Part shown: positions 55,501-64,000 of the stretch, piece by piece
Position numbering within the stretch: position 1 is the stretch's first letter
Layout of the letters: each line of letters starts with the position of its first letter
Origin: Blattamonas nauphoetae
Taxonomy: Eukaryota; Preaxostyla; Oxymonadida
Direction of reading: 5' to 3'
Assembly: GCA_033064195.1 (NCBI GenBank)
Contig: JARBJD010000004.1
Span: forward strand, 496,001 to 560,000
Length of the DNA stretch: 64,000 nt
Position numbers and translations under genes: made by a program
Notes under the pieces: generated by a model
Database searches by the model: none
Told to the model about the DNA's origin: nothing
The model's input: only the letters and a program-made list of their open reading frames with translations

Positions 55501-58500
55501 CGCTGGAGAAACGCCTATTCCACCGTAATACCAACGACGGGTTCTCGGCTTCTTGTTTTGGGACGAGTGAACCATCAAATGCCGTTCGGTAGTCGGAACG
55601 AGGAGTAAATGACTGAGGGATCAGCTTGGGGATAGCACAGTTTCAGCGTGATGGACGACAGACATCCAGAGTTAGGTCTGTCAAACCCACGGACCTCTCC
55701 CTAACCACAGACTCCAGCCCTGGACACAGACATCGAAACATCGGTCATCCAGATTGAATGAACCACGACAGACGAATCATTGCAATGCATCCTACATTGG
55801 ACAGAACATGAATCACAAATCACTTGGCAGATTTTCGTCGAGATCGAAACCCTGAAGCGATATGTTAGCGTGCGACAAAATTCACATCCTCCACGAAACC
55901 CTTCTGGCAGAGACAGATTGCACGCGTATTTATGAGATCGCAATAGGCACCTAGTATCGGTTGCAACGTCTCCAAATGTCACTTACGGCTCATGGTTATT
56001 CCATCGAACACTCGATAATGTCACTCGCAGGGATCCTAGAAAAAGACGGTTACTTCACGAAGAGACTTGCTGATCTCGATGATGAAGGGAAAGGTGGGTT
56101 TACAGAGACCTTGAATCAAAAAGAAGGAAGGAAGACATTTGGGGAGGGGAAGGGCTTTGGAAGAGAGATACAAGTAAGAATATGGTGAATCGATACCAGC
56201 AGAAAGATATCACATCTGAAGGAACTGCTTATGAAATGAGTGTCGGAATACTTGGAATATCTCGGCAGGATGAATCTTGTGATGAATGAACGGGACAAGG
56301 AAGTTGAGTGGGACCATGAAGAAGAAAGAGCCACAACGAGAATTTTAAAACTGGCGGGGAAGAAAGGTACCAATACATAGCAATCAATCAAACAGTTCGC
56401 ATTGGCGCCGTCATGCCTTTGTGCTACCAACTCTCTCACAGTTGTTGAGAGTTAAGTCTCAACACATCACGATATTTGAAGCGATCTCTCCAGAATTACA
56501 TAAATCCAGATGAACTCAGGCGACACAAGTTTCTAAATCGATTCATGGCACGCCTCTTCGCCGAATGGGATGGGTAAGTCACGACTCTTCGGTGAGGACA
56601 ACTGAAATATGCAACTTAACATATCCAACGTCACACAACATGACTCGGCAGACAGTCTCGTCCTGAGCGAGATATCATGCAGATTCGACACAGGGATACC
56701 CCGTAATCGGTCACACTGCGTATCACAAGAGGTTGTAGCATCCGATGAGATCATGCGGAAGGCCAGATGATTGTCATCTGTGAAAGTGAGGGAGATTAAT
56801 CTGGAGACTTATAGCGTACATCCCGCAAATCAGATTTGCAACTGGATTGTGTCGAGTGGGAGAAAGTGAAGAAAGGAAGGTAGCGCTTTGTGAAGAGGTG
56901 AATGGAGACGAAACCTCTTCAGCGAGAGAGAGTTACAAACCAAGGTGTGTTTTTCTTCACGAGCGGGAGAGAGTGGAGTGGAGGAGAGATGGAGGAAGGG
57001 GTGTGTTGAGATGAAGTTCTCCCCACCTCGATGTGAAACACGAGCATGGGTTGAGATGAAGTTCTCCCCACCTCGATGTGAAACACGAGCATGGGTTGAG
57101 ATGAAGTTCTCCCCACCTCGATGTGAAACACGAGCATGGGTTGAGATGAAGTTCTCTCCTCCTCGATGTGGAATGCGAGGATCGGAGGAGAGGATTAGTG
57201 ACTGGTCCCATTGGGATCAGCGTTGAGGGGAGCTGGGACGAAGAGGCAGTGATATGGGAGATGGGCAGAGATTGATCAAGATGCTTCCAAATCACTGTCA
57301 AGAAAGAACCCAGCTTCCCTCCGATTTTCATTCTCATTAGATCACGAGCTATCATCCAGGCGGTGTCAGCTCACTTGAGGTCACGGCCTAACTCTGGGAC
57401 TAAAAGATATACTTTCTTTATTCTCATTCCTTCTTCTCAGTTTCACCTCTCCCTTTGGTATCCTTTCAATACTCGTATGTTGAGGGACCCGGTTTGGTTG
57501 TGGACTGAGATTTATCGAAGTCCTTTAACAACAAACCGGGGACATCAACATAGAGTCCTGACACACACCGACTCAAACTCGTGTCAGTGGTCCTGATTGT
57601 GGTCAACCCACACGGGCGATCCTTTGGATCACCTGATGGGTCGTTTTCGGCCCTGTTCCCCCAGTTTTTGTTCCCTGGTAGGGATTTCTGGGTAAGATCC
57701 ATTCAGGAATACCTTCTTTTTTTTGACATCAACAGCCCAATACGGGCAGAACCGTCATTGTGAACATTACGTTCCTTTGATGGGATTTTTGGGAACAGAT
57801 AAAACTTTATTTGTGTTTGGTCTTCTTGGTTTAGGCCAGCCCTTATTAAATGCATGGCACTCTCTCTCGTATGTTGATGTCCCCGGTTTGTTGTTAAAGG
57901 TTTGTCTTTTTTATTTTGAGAGTAGAAATTCACTTCGGTTGGATTGGCGGGATGGATCAACGCCCGGATGTCTGCTTCAGTGGATGTAGGTGAGATTCCA
58001 GCTAGTAACAACTCCAGTGGGTCAGGCTGATTGGATTTGAGATTGAGTTCAGTGTTCTGGTTGTAGAAAGGTTGCAGTGGTAAATGGGACCGTATTGTAT
58101 CAAGATCCTTTGTTGACAACAGACCGATATAGAAACGGGGTGTCTGGTTGTCATTGGAGGGAGGGTTCGAAAATAAATAAATGATATATCCAAATTGGGA
58201 GAAGAAAGCCTCGATTTCAGTTTCGACCAGCTGAGATGAAGTTACGTTAGCTAACACGAGAGACAACGGAGTTTCAATTTGTTCATGAGGTTGTGGTGCG
58301 TGATAAGGAGCAAGAGTCTGGTTCAATCTTGATTCGGCCAATTCTCTTTCCAGACGAGTGTTGTTCATTTTCTCAGCCATCAATGCCTCTTCCAATCTCC
58401 GAACTGTAATTTGTTCATTTTTCAGGGAATCCGAAGCCAGTCTGTGGGCATGCTTTTCAAATTCAAAGTCTCTTTTCAATTGTTGCTCCAATCTGCTCGC

Positions 58501-59971
58501 TTTCGCTTGATCCTCTGTTCTTTCGGATTCCAATTTGGCGAATTTCTCCTTCAGACTGTTCAGTTTTGTCGTCACTTCGTGGAGTGCGTTAGAATGTGCG
58601 TTCTTTTCCATTTCAAGTTCTTTCTTTCGATCTTCACGTTCCTTCCTCAGAACCTCCCCTGCTTGTTGTAGGGAGCGTTTGGTAATGCTGAGATCTTGTT
58701 CTGATATCTTCAGTTTGTCAGAGTGTTCCTTGTCGTCGGCGTCTTTCAGTTTCCAAAGTGCTGAGGTAGTGTTCACAAGGGAGCGAAAGACCCCCAATGA
58801 GCACAATTGAGAACTTGTCACTCGAGACCCTGGATTCTGAACAGAAAACAAGAAAATCACGAATAATGAAGAAAAGGAAGGTATCATGAAGAAAGAAGAG
58901 AAGAGATGACACAAAGAAAGAATCAAGCGAACAAACAGGATCCAACATTCGCGTCAGAAGTGCGCGTTCTTCTCCTCCACAACTCTCTCCAATCATCGAC
59001 ACTTGGAACGACGTTATCTCTTGACCCAGCTTGAGAATCGATTTGCTCTTGAATGGCGCTTCCCCAAACAGAAGCCAGTGAAGAACAATCCCCAACGCCC
59101 ACACATCTGAGGAGCACGTTGCTCTTGTTGTGTCTGATTCCACTCGTTCCGGCGACACATACTGTTGAGACATTACCGAAGGCGTGCTGCTCCCGTTTTC
59201 CGATTCTGCCGCCCCCAAATCACCTGAAATCCCAAAATAGCAAAATATACAAGAATAGGAATAAATAAGAAAAAATGATGGAGGAATGACGAGAAGACTC
59301 AAAGCATAGATGACGAAAGAAGCGAATAGAGAGAAAGACAAACATAATTTGAAGTGTCCCCCAGGGAAGAGAAGAATGTTCTCCATTTTCACATCACCAT
59401 GTGCCGTTCTTCCACCTTCCTCCCTGTGCATGATTGCCAGTGCCGATGACACATCCACCATCACTCGATAAACAACCTGAGAAAAAATAAAGAGAAAAGA
59501 AACAGAACAGAAATCAACAGCGGAACAACATCCAACCCAACGAACAACAAAATCAATCACAATCAGGGAGAAAATTACGAATCAAAAACGAACTTCGCGA
59601 GCCACAAGAACTCCACGAGATGTGTGGTCCTTCACGATATCTGCAAGCGACTGCTCTCCCAGTTCCATCACAATCACTTTCATGTTGTCTGTCGATGCCA
59701 ATTCTTTCAGAGTAACAATTCCTGGATTAGCGAACTGTCGAAGTCGGCTAACTTCACGGTCTATTCGTTCCTTGTCTTTTGGTGTCACGCACGGAATCAT
59801 CTTTCCAGCATAATGTTCCTTGGTCGAATTCTCCATCATTTCAACTACACTCCCGAAGCCTCCAGAACTGATCGTTCTCAGAAACGAATCTGGACAAAGA
59901 AAACATCATGAATCATCAAATAAGGGCGAAATGAACAGACATCCATCAGGAACTTTGATCAATTCTGACAT
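52506..59971 (-). CDS. kinase / coiled-coil / RRM-like / U-box-like gene split by a 5.1-kb insertion
   Basis: Exons on minus: 59971-59941, 59889-59594, 59476-59344, 59223-58937, then 58836 down to ~57901, and after the insertion 52820-52506 (TGA). Introns are 51, 117, 120 and 100 bp, all GT-AG and in phase. The start MSELIKVPDG leads into a glycine loop (SSGGFGSVVEM) and a lysine (YAGKMIP). The catalytic loop is AHGDVKMENILL (Asp kept, HRD to HGD), the metal motif is DLG (KLCDLGAA), SPE replaces APE, and SSDVWALGIVLHWLLFG follows. It could be active. After MLDPNPGSR come ~180 residues of coiled coil (ITKRSLQQAGEVLRKERED), RRM-like units (PLSLVLANVTSSQLVETE, LKFPDAHTANAAIK) and a U-box-like end (LCPITNEPI, ALHAYVSENGISPITF). 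Frames on both sides of the insertion agree, and there is no stop within either part. The present gene is broken between the two RRM-like units. Confidence 0.75.
53033..53624. mobile_element. 592-bp palindromic MITE with 112-bp inverted repeats and TA flanks
   Basis: The left arm 53033-53144 and right arm 53513-53624 are inverted copies (about 90 percent alike). They start GTGGCGTCACCAATACGTT and both end at GGATCC. TA lies directly outside each end (53031-53032, 53625-53626), the duplication used by Tc1/mariner transposases. The centre is AT-rich with no gene. It is nested inside the 4.7-kb element. Confidence 0.85.
57006..57183 (+). repeat. 45-bp minisatellite, ~3.9 copies
   Basis: Unit starts TTGAGATGAAGTTCTCCCCA at 57006, 57051, 57096 and 57141. 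The first three units are identical and the last is partial and diverged. It can be read in frame on either strand, but no gene context supports translation. It lies inside the 4.7-kb insertion. Confidence 0.9.
57524..57898. mobile_element. 375-bp MITE-like element abutting the 4.7-kb element
   Basis: The ends TTTAACAACAAACCGGGGAC (57524 onward) and its inverse (to 57898) match for 29 bp. Its right inner part (CGAGAGAGAGTGCCATGCAT in minus sense) is identical to the inner left end of the 4.7-kb element (52867-52908), so the two are relatives. CC lies at the junction 57522-57523 and GG at 57899-57900. The kinase ORF runs into its right end and is closed inside it. Confidence 0.8.
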
Positions 59972-60780
59972 ATATATCGATCGTTCTTTCCGACTGTGAT
60001 GAAAATGTGATCCACCCATGACCAAATCGTTCACTCAAATTGTTTGTGAAAAGCAACGTCAGCTCCTTCTGTGCAGAGAATTTCTTTGCACAAATCGTTG
60101 TTGCCGCGTTTCGACACAACCTCGGAACATTGAACGAAAAGAGGAAGAAAGCAAAAGAATGATGATTCCGAGCATCAGTGATTCTGAGTCGAACTGATGA
60201 CCAGATGAAGTGATGGCGATGTCCAAAAGTGGAGAAACTCTCTCTTCATCGAAGAGAGCAGAAAGAGACACAGAACGGTTCTGTTTCAACAAACAGCGAA
60301 GGGTGTTGTGAGAAAGTTGACGATATGCGATGTGTAATCAAGGAACGCAGAAAGGAGAGAGATCAAAAATGCAGGAGAAGGAAGAAATATTTCTTTTTTG
60401 GACGAATGAACATCGCCAGCGCAAACATAGAAATCTGTATGTCGTATGATGAAAAAAGATAACTTTGCTGAATCTGCTAGAAATCTTTGGATGACAGAAA
60501 GGGAAGGATGACTGAGAATGGGTCGAGATGATCGTGATGAATAAGTTGGGTCGAAGGAAGAGTCTGCGAGGTGAAGACGGAACTTGTGTAAAACAAGAAA
60601 CTGTTGAAGCGGATAATGCGAAGGAGATGTCATTTGATGTGTGACTCTCACCTCGAATGGAAATGAAAGTGAGGTTCCAGACCGCGTGGTTGCGATGTAA
60701 GTGAGGGTCAATTGAGTGAAGCTGGCTGAGCAGGAGGATGAATTAATGGAGAGTTGACCGAAACCGAGACGACTGTGTCA
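59972..60780. other. 0.8 kb without a supported gene
   Basis: Between the kinase gene start and the stop of the surface protein. On minus there is a segment ending FPFEG at a good GT donor (60650s) and one with a short membrane-like stretch (LMLGIIILLLSSSF near 60160). I could not join these into a gene with a start codon, so I leave them unassigned. Confidence 0.4.
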
Positions 60781-63700
60781 TCAGAAGTCGCAGCCAAGTG
60801 GATCGTCCGGTTGGATTGTTCTTGAAGAGAACAGACCATCCTCACCCAGTTCTTTCGACACTTCTGCCAGCGTCGGTCGGCGAGTCGGATCCAAATCAAG
60901 ACACTTCTCAATCAGCGAAACCAGCTTCGGAGAAGAGATCTTCGTCATCGACAGCTGACCCCCACATCCCAACTGACGATGAGCATTCGCTGCATCCAGC
61001 TCCCCGAAGGGCACACAACCAGTCTCTAATTCCCACAAGATCAGGCCAAGACTAAAAACTGCCCCGTGGTCGTGTTTCTTGTTTGATTCTGAGTCCATCA
61101 GTTCCGGTGCGATCCATCGCTGACCTTCCACTCCTGCCGAGTCCTCTTTCGTGTTTCCAGTCACAGATCCTAACACACTCTCCCCTTTCTTCACTTCTCC
61201 AGTCTGAAGATACATCTGATTCGTCCAGTCAAACACAATCCAATGAGGCGACACATTTCGAAGACCAAGACTCGAAGCATCTTTCTGTGCCAAGTTCAGA
61301 AGGCCTCGCACCAGCTGCTGAGTAATCGTCGCTCGCTCTGCTCCAATCATTCTGTTCTCGCCGGAGTGAAGTCGACGATACAGCGTGTCTTTCCAGTTCA
61401 CAACCACTTTCTCACTCACATCCGAACAGTTCACGGCTTCGAACTTTCCTTCGTTCTCAACTCGCTTCCCGCGCTCCCTTCCATGCTGAAGAGTGTCTGG
61501 TGCCAACCTGCCACCCTCGTCGAACTCGTTCGGATTCACTTTCTGAAGATTCGCTGTCGTGTTCACCAGTGTCGGAGCGAACGACTCCCCATCATCGAAT
61601 TTCTCAATAGGTATCTGTTCGTCCATTTCGGTCTTTGCGTTCACTTGTTCACTCTCGCTCTTCTGTTTGTTCCGTCGTCGAACAAGAACGATGATCAGAA
61701 TGATGAAGAAGAGCAGAAGCAGAACACTGCTCGCAATTATCACAGGAATCAGCCACTTCCGAACTGACGCGAATTGCGCTTTTCGTTCGTCACTCGCACT
61801 TCGCTTCATAAGCGTCGAGTCTGTTGCGAATCCATCTCCAAAAACAATCCGACAACGCCATTCCATTTTCGAGTCCAGAGACGACAGCGCAGAAGAGGAG
61901 AGTTGGAAGGAGAACGACGATTCGGTCCAGTTCATCGTGTTGGATGCTGAGAGAGGAATCGGAATCGATCCGGTTTCAACTTTCTTCTCATCCAGCGAGA
62001 ACACTTCCAGACCAAGATTGCAGTCCATCAGAAGCGAGCCAGTCAGTGTCAGAGTGTATTGTTGGCTCGCTTTGCTGAAAGAGGCAGGAGATTCAGTCGA
62101 TGTCAGAGTTGGGACGAAGAAGACAGCGGATGGCTCGATCACAGGCGAAGAGAAGACACACTCTGAATCCAGTGAGATCCACGCTGACGGCAGATCCTTC
62201 GATCCATCTCCACCATTCAGCGAGTCCACCACAACCTCCCCTCCTTCACACCGAATGTTCTTCCGAGCCGATGGAAACTCAGAGCTCCCAACAATGTTGT
62301 TGGAGAAAATCGACGAGTGAATCGTGGTGGTTGTGTTGGACAGGAAGAGAGCACCTTGAGAGAGATGAGTGAACCGACTCTGATCGACAGAGACAGTGGA
62401 GTCAGAGATGCTGATCAGACCTGTTGTCCATTCACAAAGACTCTCTTGTTCATCATTGTTGGAAGCTTGTTTAGGTCCTTCGAAAGAACACAATTGGAGA
62501 TTCAGTGTGGTGATGTTCCTGCATTGGATGAAGATCTCATCAGAAGTGTTGGAGACTTGGAGTTGGATCAGATTTGCAGAATCCAAGTGAGAGAGGCGGA
62601 TCGGAGTCGACGAGAAGGAGATGGTGGCGATGATCAGTGAGTTCACAGAGACTGTCCCTTTCTCACAATCCATCAGTGTTCCGACGTTGTGTGACGACGA
62701 GAGTGTGATCGTGTGAAGTGTCAGAATCGAATCCACACTTTTGAACAGCGGTGTGGTCTGATCAGCCAACACTGACATCTTCACCATCCAAAGGTTCATG
62801 TGCCCAAACAACACAACCAGTGCAGCTGAGCACCTTCCACCCTCCTTCAACACAACTGTCACACTTTCAAACTGAACGGTGTCGCCTGTCTCTTCACGCA
62901 GGCATCCCGACGATGACAGCACAATCGACGACATCACAGGCAATCCTTTCACTGTCACTCCTCCCATCTCAACTGAATTCACAACTGACACTTCCCTCAT
63001 CACATGCAGTGTGGTTGTCAGCACTGACGATGCTCGAGTCAGAGAATGTTCGAGTGTTCGACACCAAACTGAGTTGTGCCCACATTTCGCCAAGTCAAGT
63101 CCATCACTCGCTACTCCAATCGCTCCACTCCCAGCAATCAGATAGAACAGGAGAGAGGCATTCAGCGAAGTGGCATGGTCAACACTCCACAGCCACTCAA
63201 ACAACACTCCAGTCTCGAACGATCCAGTGAAGCGAGAATCGTCATACGCAATCCATTCATCGAGATGGTTTCCTTCAATCCAAACAAATGCTCCATTTGA
63301 GTTCGACGACGAAGAATTGGAATACTTCAGATTGCGGAGAGAGAAGGCGGGAATCTTCATTTCATCGCTGATCGTGGTGAATGAGACGAAGAATCCATTC
63401 GCAACTCCATTCTGAGTTGTCACATCACTCAATTCTACATGATCAATCTCCAGTTCCATCCCTTCCACCATCTCGACCTCCAAAACACTCCCATTTCCAT
63501 CTGAACGTGCGATCTGATGGAACTTGGTCGAAGTGAGCGAGAGAGAGCCAGCGGCGAAGTCGATGAGAGCGATTGGGAGAGTGAAAGACGAGAACGAGCA
63601 ATCATTGACGACAAGGACGCTGCTGGCAGATGAGAGGGAGATGAATGAAGAAGGTCGAGACGGACCAATGAAGGAGAGATCGAGTAGAGTGAGAGAGTTT

Positions 63701-64000
63701 TGGACGATGGTGAGGGAAGCAGATGATGTCGTTGTGATCGTCTGTTTCGACGTGGAAGAGGTCAGGATCGTATCAGCAGTGATGGTCAATCCTTCCTTCA
63801 GTGTCATTGCAGAGTCAACGACGAACTTGTCGTTTGCGTTTGGATGGGAAAGTGTCTTGTTGAACGACGAGCAAGGAAGCGATTCTCGTCCACAAAGAGC
63901 GTGGTCTTCTCCATCTGCGTGAATGTGAGTGGATTCCTCAGTCGATGTGTGTGGATACCAGTAGAACAGAAGCGATCCTTCAGACGACGTCAACGTGTCA
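60781..64000 (-). CDS. beta-helix surface protein with membrane span and pseudokinase, 3' part (5' end beyond right edge)
   Basis: Open from the right edge to TGA at 60781, about 1073 codons. The outside part has Ser/Thr-rich beta-helix-like strands (SLTIVQNSLTLLDLSFIG, SSFISLSSASSVLVVNDCSF) and a conserved cassette seen also in the giant gene (EWTTGLISISDSTVSVDQS, HLSQGALFLSNTTTTIHSS, LNGGDGSKDLPSAWISL). A membrane span (KWLIPVIIASSVLLLLFFII) is followed by RRR and acidic linkers. The cytosolic end is a kinase-like C-lobe: SPHWIVFDW without HRD, GQRWIAPELMDSES, FSLGLILWELETGCVPFGEL, CLDLDPTRRPTL. It is a paralogue of the protein at 4751-18169, without the Ig/IPT-like repeats in the visible part. 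Role at the surface is inferred. Confidence 0.88.
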   Translation of the reverse strand, partial: DTLTSSEGSLLFYWYPHTSTEESTHIHADGEDHALCGRESLPCSSFNKTLSHPNANDKFVVDSAMTLKEGLTITADTILTSSTSKQTITTTSSASLTIVQNSLTLLDLSFIGPSRPSSFISLSSASSVLVVNDCSFSSFTLPIALIDFAAGSLSLTSTKFHQIARSDGNGSVLEVEMVEGMELEIDHVELSDVTTQNGVANGFFVSFTTISDEMKIPAFSLRNLKYSNSSSSNSNGAFVWIEGNHLDEWIAYDDSRFTGSFETGVLFEWLWSVDHATSLNASLLFYLIAGSGAIGVASDGLDLAKCGHNSVWCRTLEHSLTRASSVLTTTLHVMREVSVVNSVEMGGVTVKGLPVMSSIVLSSSGCLREETGDTVQFESVTVVLKEGGRCSAALVVLFGHMNLWMVKMSVLADQTTPLFKSVDSILTLHTITLSSSHNVGTLMDCEKGTVSVNSLIIATISFSSTPIRLSHLDSANLIQLQVSNTSDEIFIQCRNITTLNLQLCSFEGPKQASNNDEQESLCEWTTGLISISDSTVSVDQSRFTHLSQGALFLSNTTTTIHSSIFSNNIVGSSEFPSARKNIRCEGGEVVVDSLNGGDGSKDLPSAWISLDSECVFSSPVIEPSAVFFVPTLTSTESPASFSKASQQYTLTLTGSLLMDCNLGLEVFSLDEKKVETGSIPIPLSASNTMNWTESSFSFQLSSSALSSLDSKMEWRCRIVFGDGFATDSTLMKRSASDERKAQFASVRKWLIPVIIASSVLLLLFFIILIIVLVRRRNKQKSESEQVNAKTEMDEQIPIEKFDDGESFAPTLVNTTANLQKVNPNEFDEGGRLAPDTLQHGRERGKRVENEGKFEAVNCSDVSEKVVVNWKDTLYRRLHSGENRMIGAERATITQQLVRGLLNLAQKDASSLGLRNVSPHWIVFDWTNQMYLQTGEVKKGESVLGSVTGNTKEDSAGVEGQRWIAPELMDSESNKKHDHGAVFSLGLILWELETGCVPFGELDAANAHRQLGCGGQLSMTKISSPKLVSLIEKCLDLDPTRRPTLAEVSKELGEDGLFSSRTIQPDDPLGCDF

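Larger units (their letters stand above)
52821..57521. mobile_element. 4.7-kb element with 50-bp perfect terminal inverted repeats
   Basis: The left end ACTTCGATAAATCTCAGTCC (52821 onward) is repeated inverted at the right end (57472-57521); the match is perfect for 50 bp. Inside are a nested TA-flanked palindromic element, a minisatellite and many short ORFs with no intact enzyme. It lies in the kinase gene next to a 375-bp relative. The composite insertion (52821-57898) is flanked by GG on both sides, a possible 2-bp duplication. Family unknown. It looks broken inside but its ends are fresh. Confidence 0.7.

Noticed and set aside
1-64000. CRISPR arrays, bacterial operons, ribosomal RNA
   Set aside because: No regularly spaced repeats with unique spacers, no Shine-Dalgarno-led gene strings and no rRNA-like stretches were seen.

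Overview
This window looks like nuclear DNA of a microbial eukaryote. Genes lie on both strands and are separated by a few hundred bases. Several are split by very short GT-AG introns (29-150 bp, many of 30-60 bp) with donors such as GTTTG, GTATG and GTCTG. Stop codons follow the standard code. Three things resemble flagellates of the oxymonad (Preaxostyla) type, for example Blattamonas: the gene set, very large beta-helix surface proteins that end in a membrane span plus a pseudokinase, and many ARM-like orphan proteins. That assignment is inference, not proof.

Layout. 1-3.4 kb: 5' part of a coiled-coil protein (minus). 3.6-4.6 kb: TRAP-alpha/SSR1 (minus). 4.75-18.2 kb: a 4472-residue surface protein (plus) with a nearly identical 3.74-kb internal duplication. 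19.1-22.0 kb: an orphan gene (minus). 22-27.8 kb: gene-poor, with duplicated fragments, decayed ORFs and inverted repeats. 27.8-30.5 kb: a six-exon orphan gene (minus) interrupted by a 412-bp MITE with an exact 8-bp target duplication. 30.7-32.7 kb: ATG4 protease (minus). 33.0-34.1 kb: ARM-like protein (minus). 34.2-36.8 kb: six-exon pseudokinase (minus) whose 1.36-kb intron holds a tRNA-like sequence and perhaps a small opposite-strand gene. 38.4-40.1 kb: ARM-like protein (minus). 40.2-50.0 kb: CHD-type chromatin remodeller (plus). 50.4-51.7 kb: SH3/RRM/U-box-like protein (minus). 51.9-52.4 kb: small zinc-ribbon-like protein (minus). 52.5-60.0 kb: kinase/coiled-coil/RRM/U-box-like gene (minus) split by a 5.1-kb composite inverted-repeat insertion. 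60.8-64 kb: 3' part of a second surface protein with pseudokinase (minus).

The outstanding feature is a 257-residue intein inside the CHD helicase, placed between Lys and Thr of the Walker A motif (GLGK/T). It starts with Ala, not Cys or Ser. It carries the Trp/Cys/Thr set typical of class 3 inteins (W67, C237, T249) and ends His-Asn before Thr. Its homing-endonuclease region is reduced to a degenerate remnant. The remodeller should be inactive as an ATPase until the intein splices, because the P-loop is interrupted.

A second theme is insertion and duplication. Two kinase paralogues share intron positions. One has lost its HRD aspartate; the other is fused to coiled-coil, RRM-like and U-box-like segments that recur in the neighbouring SH3 gene. 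MITE-like elements with clean ends lie inside both orphan and kinase genes, so recent transposition has broken or remodelled host genes here.
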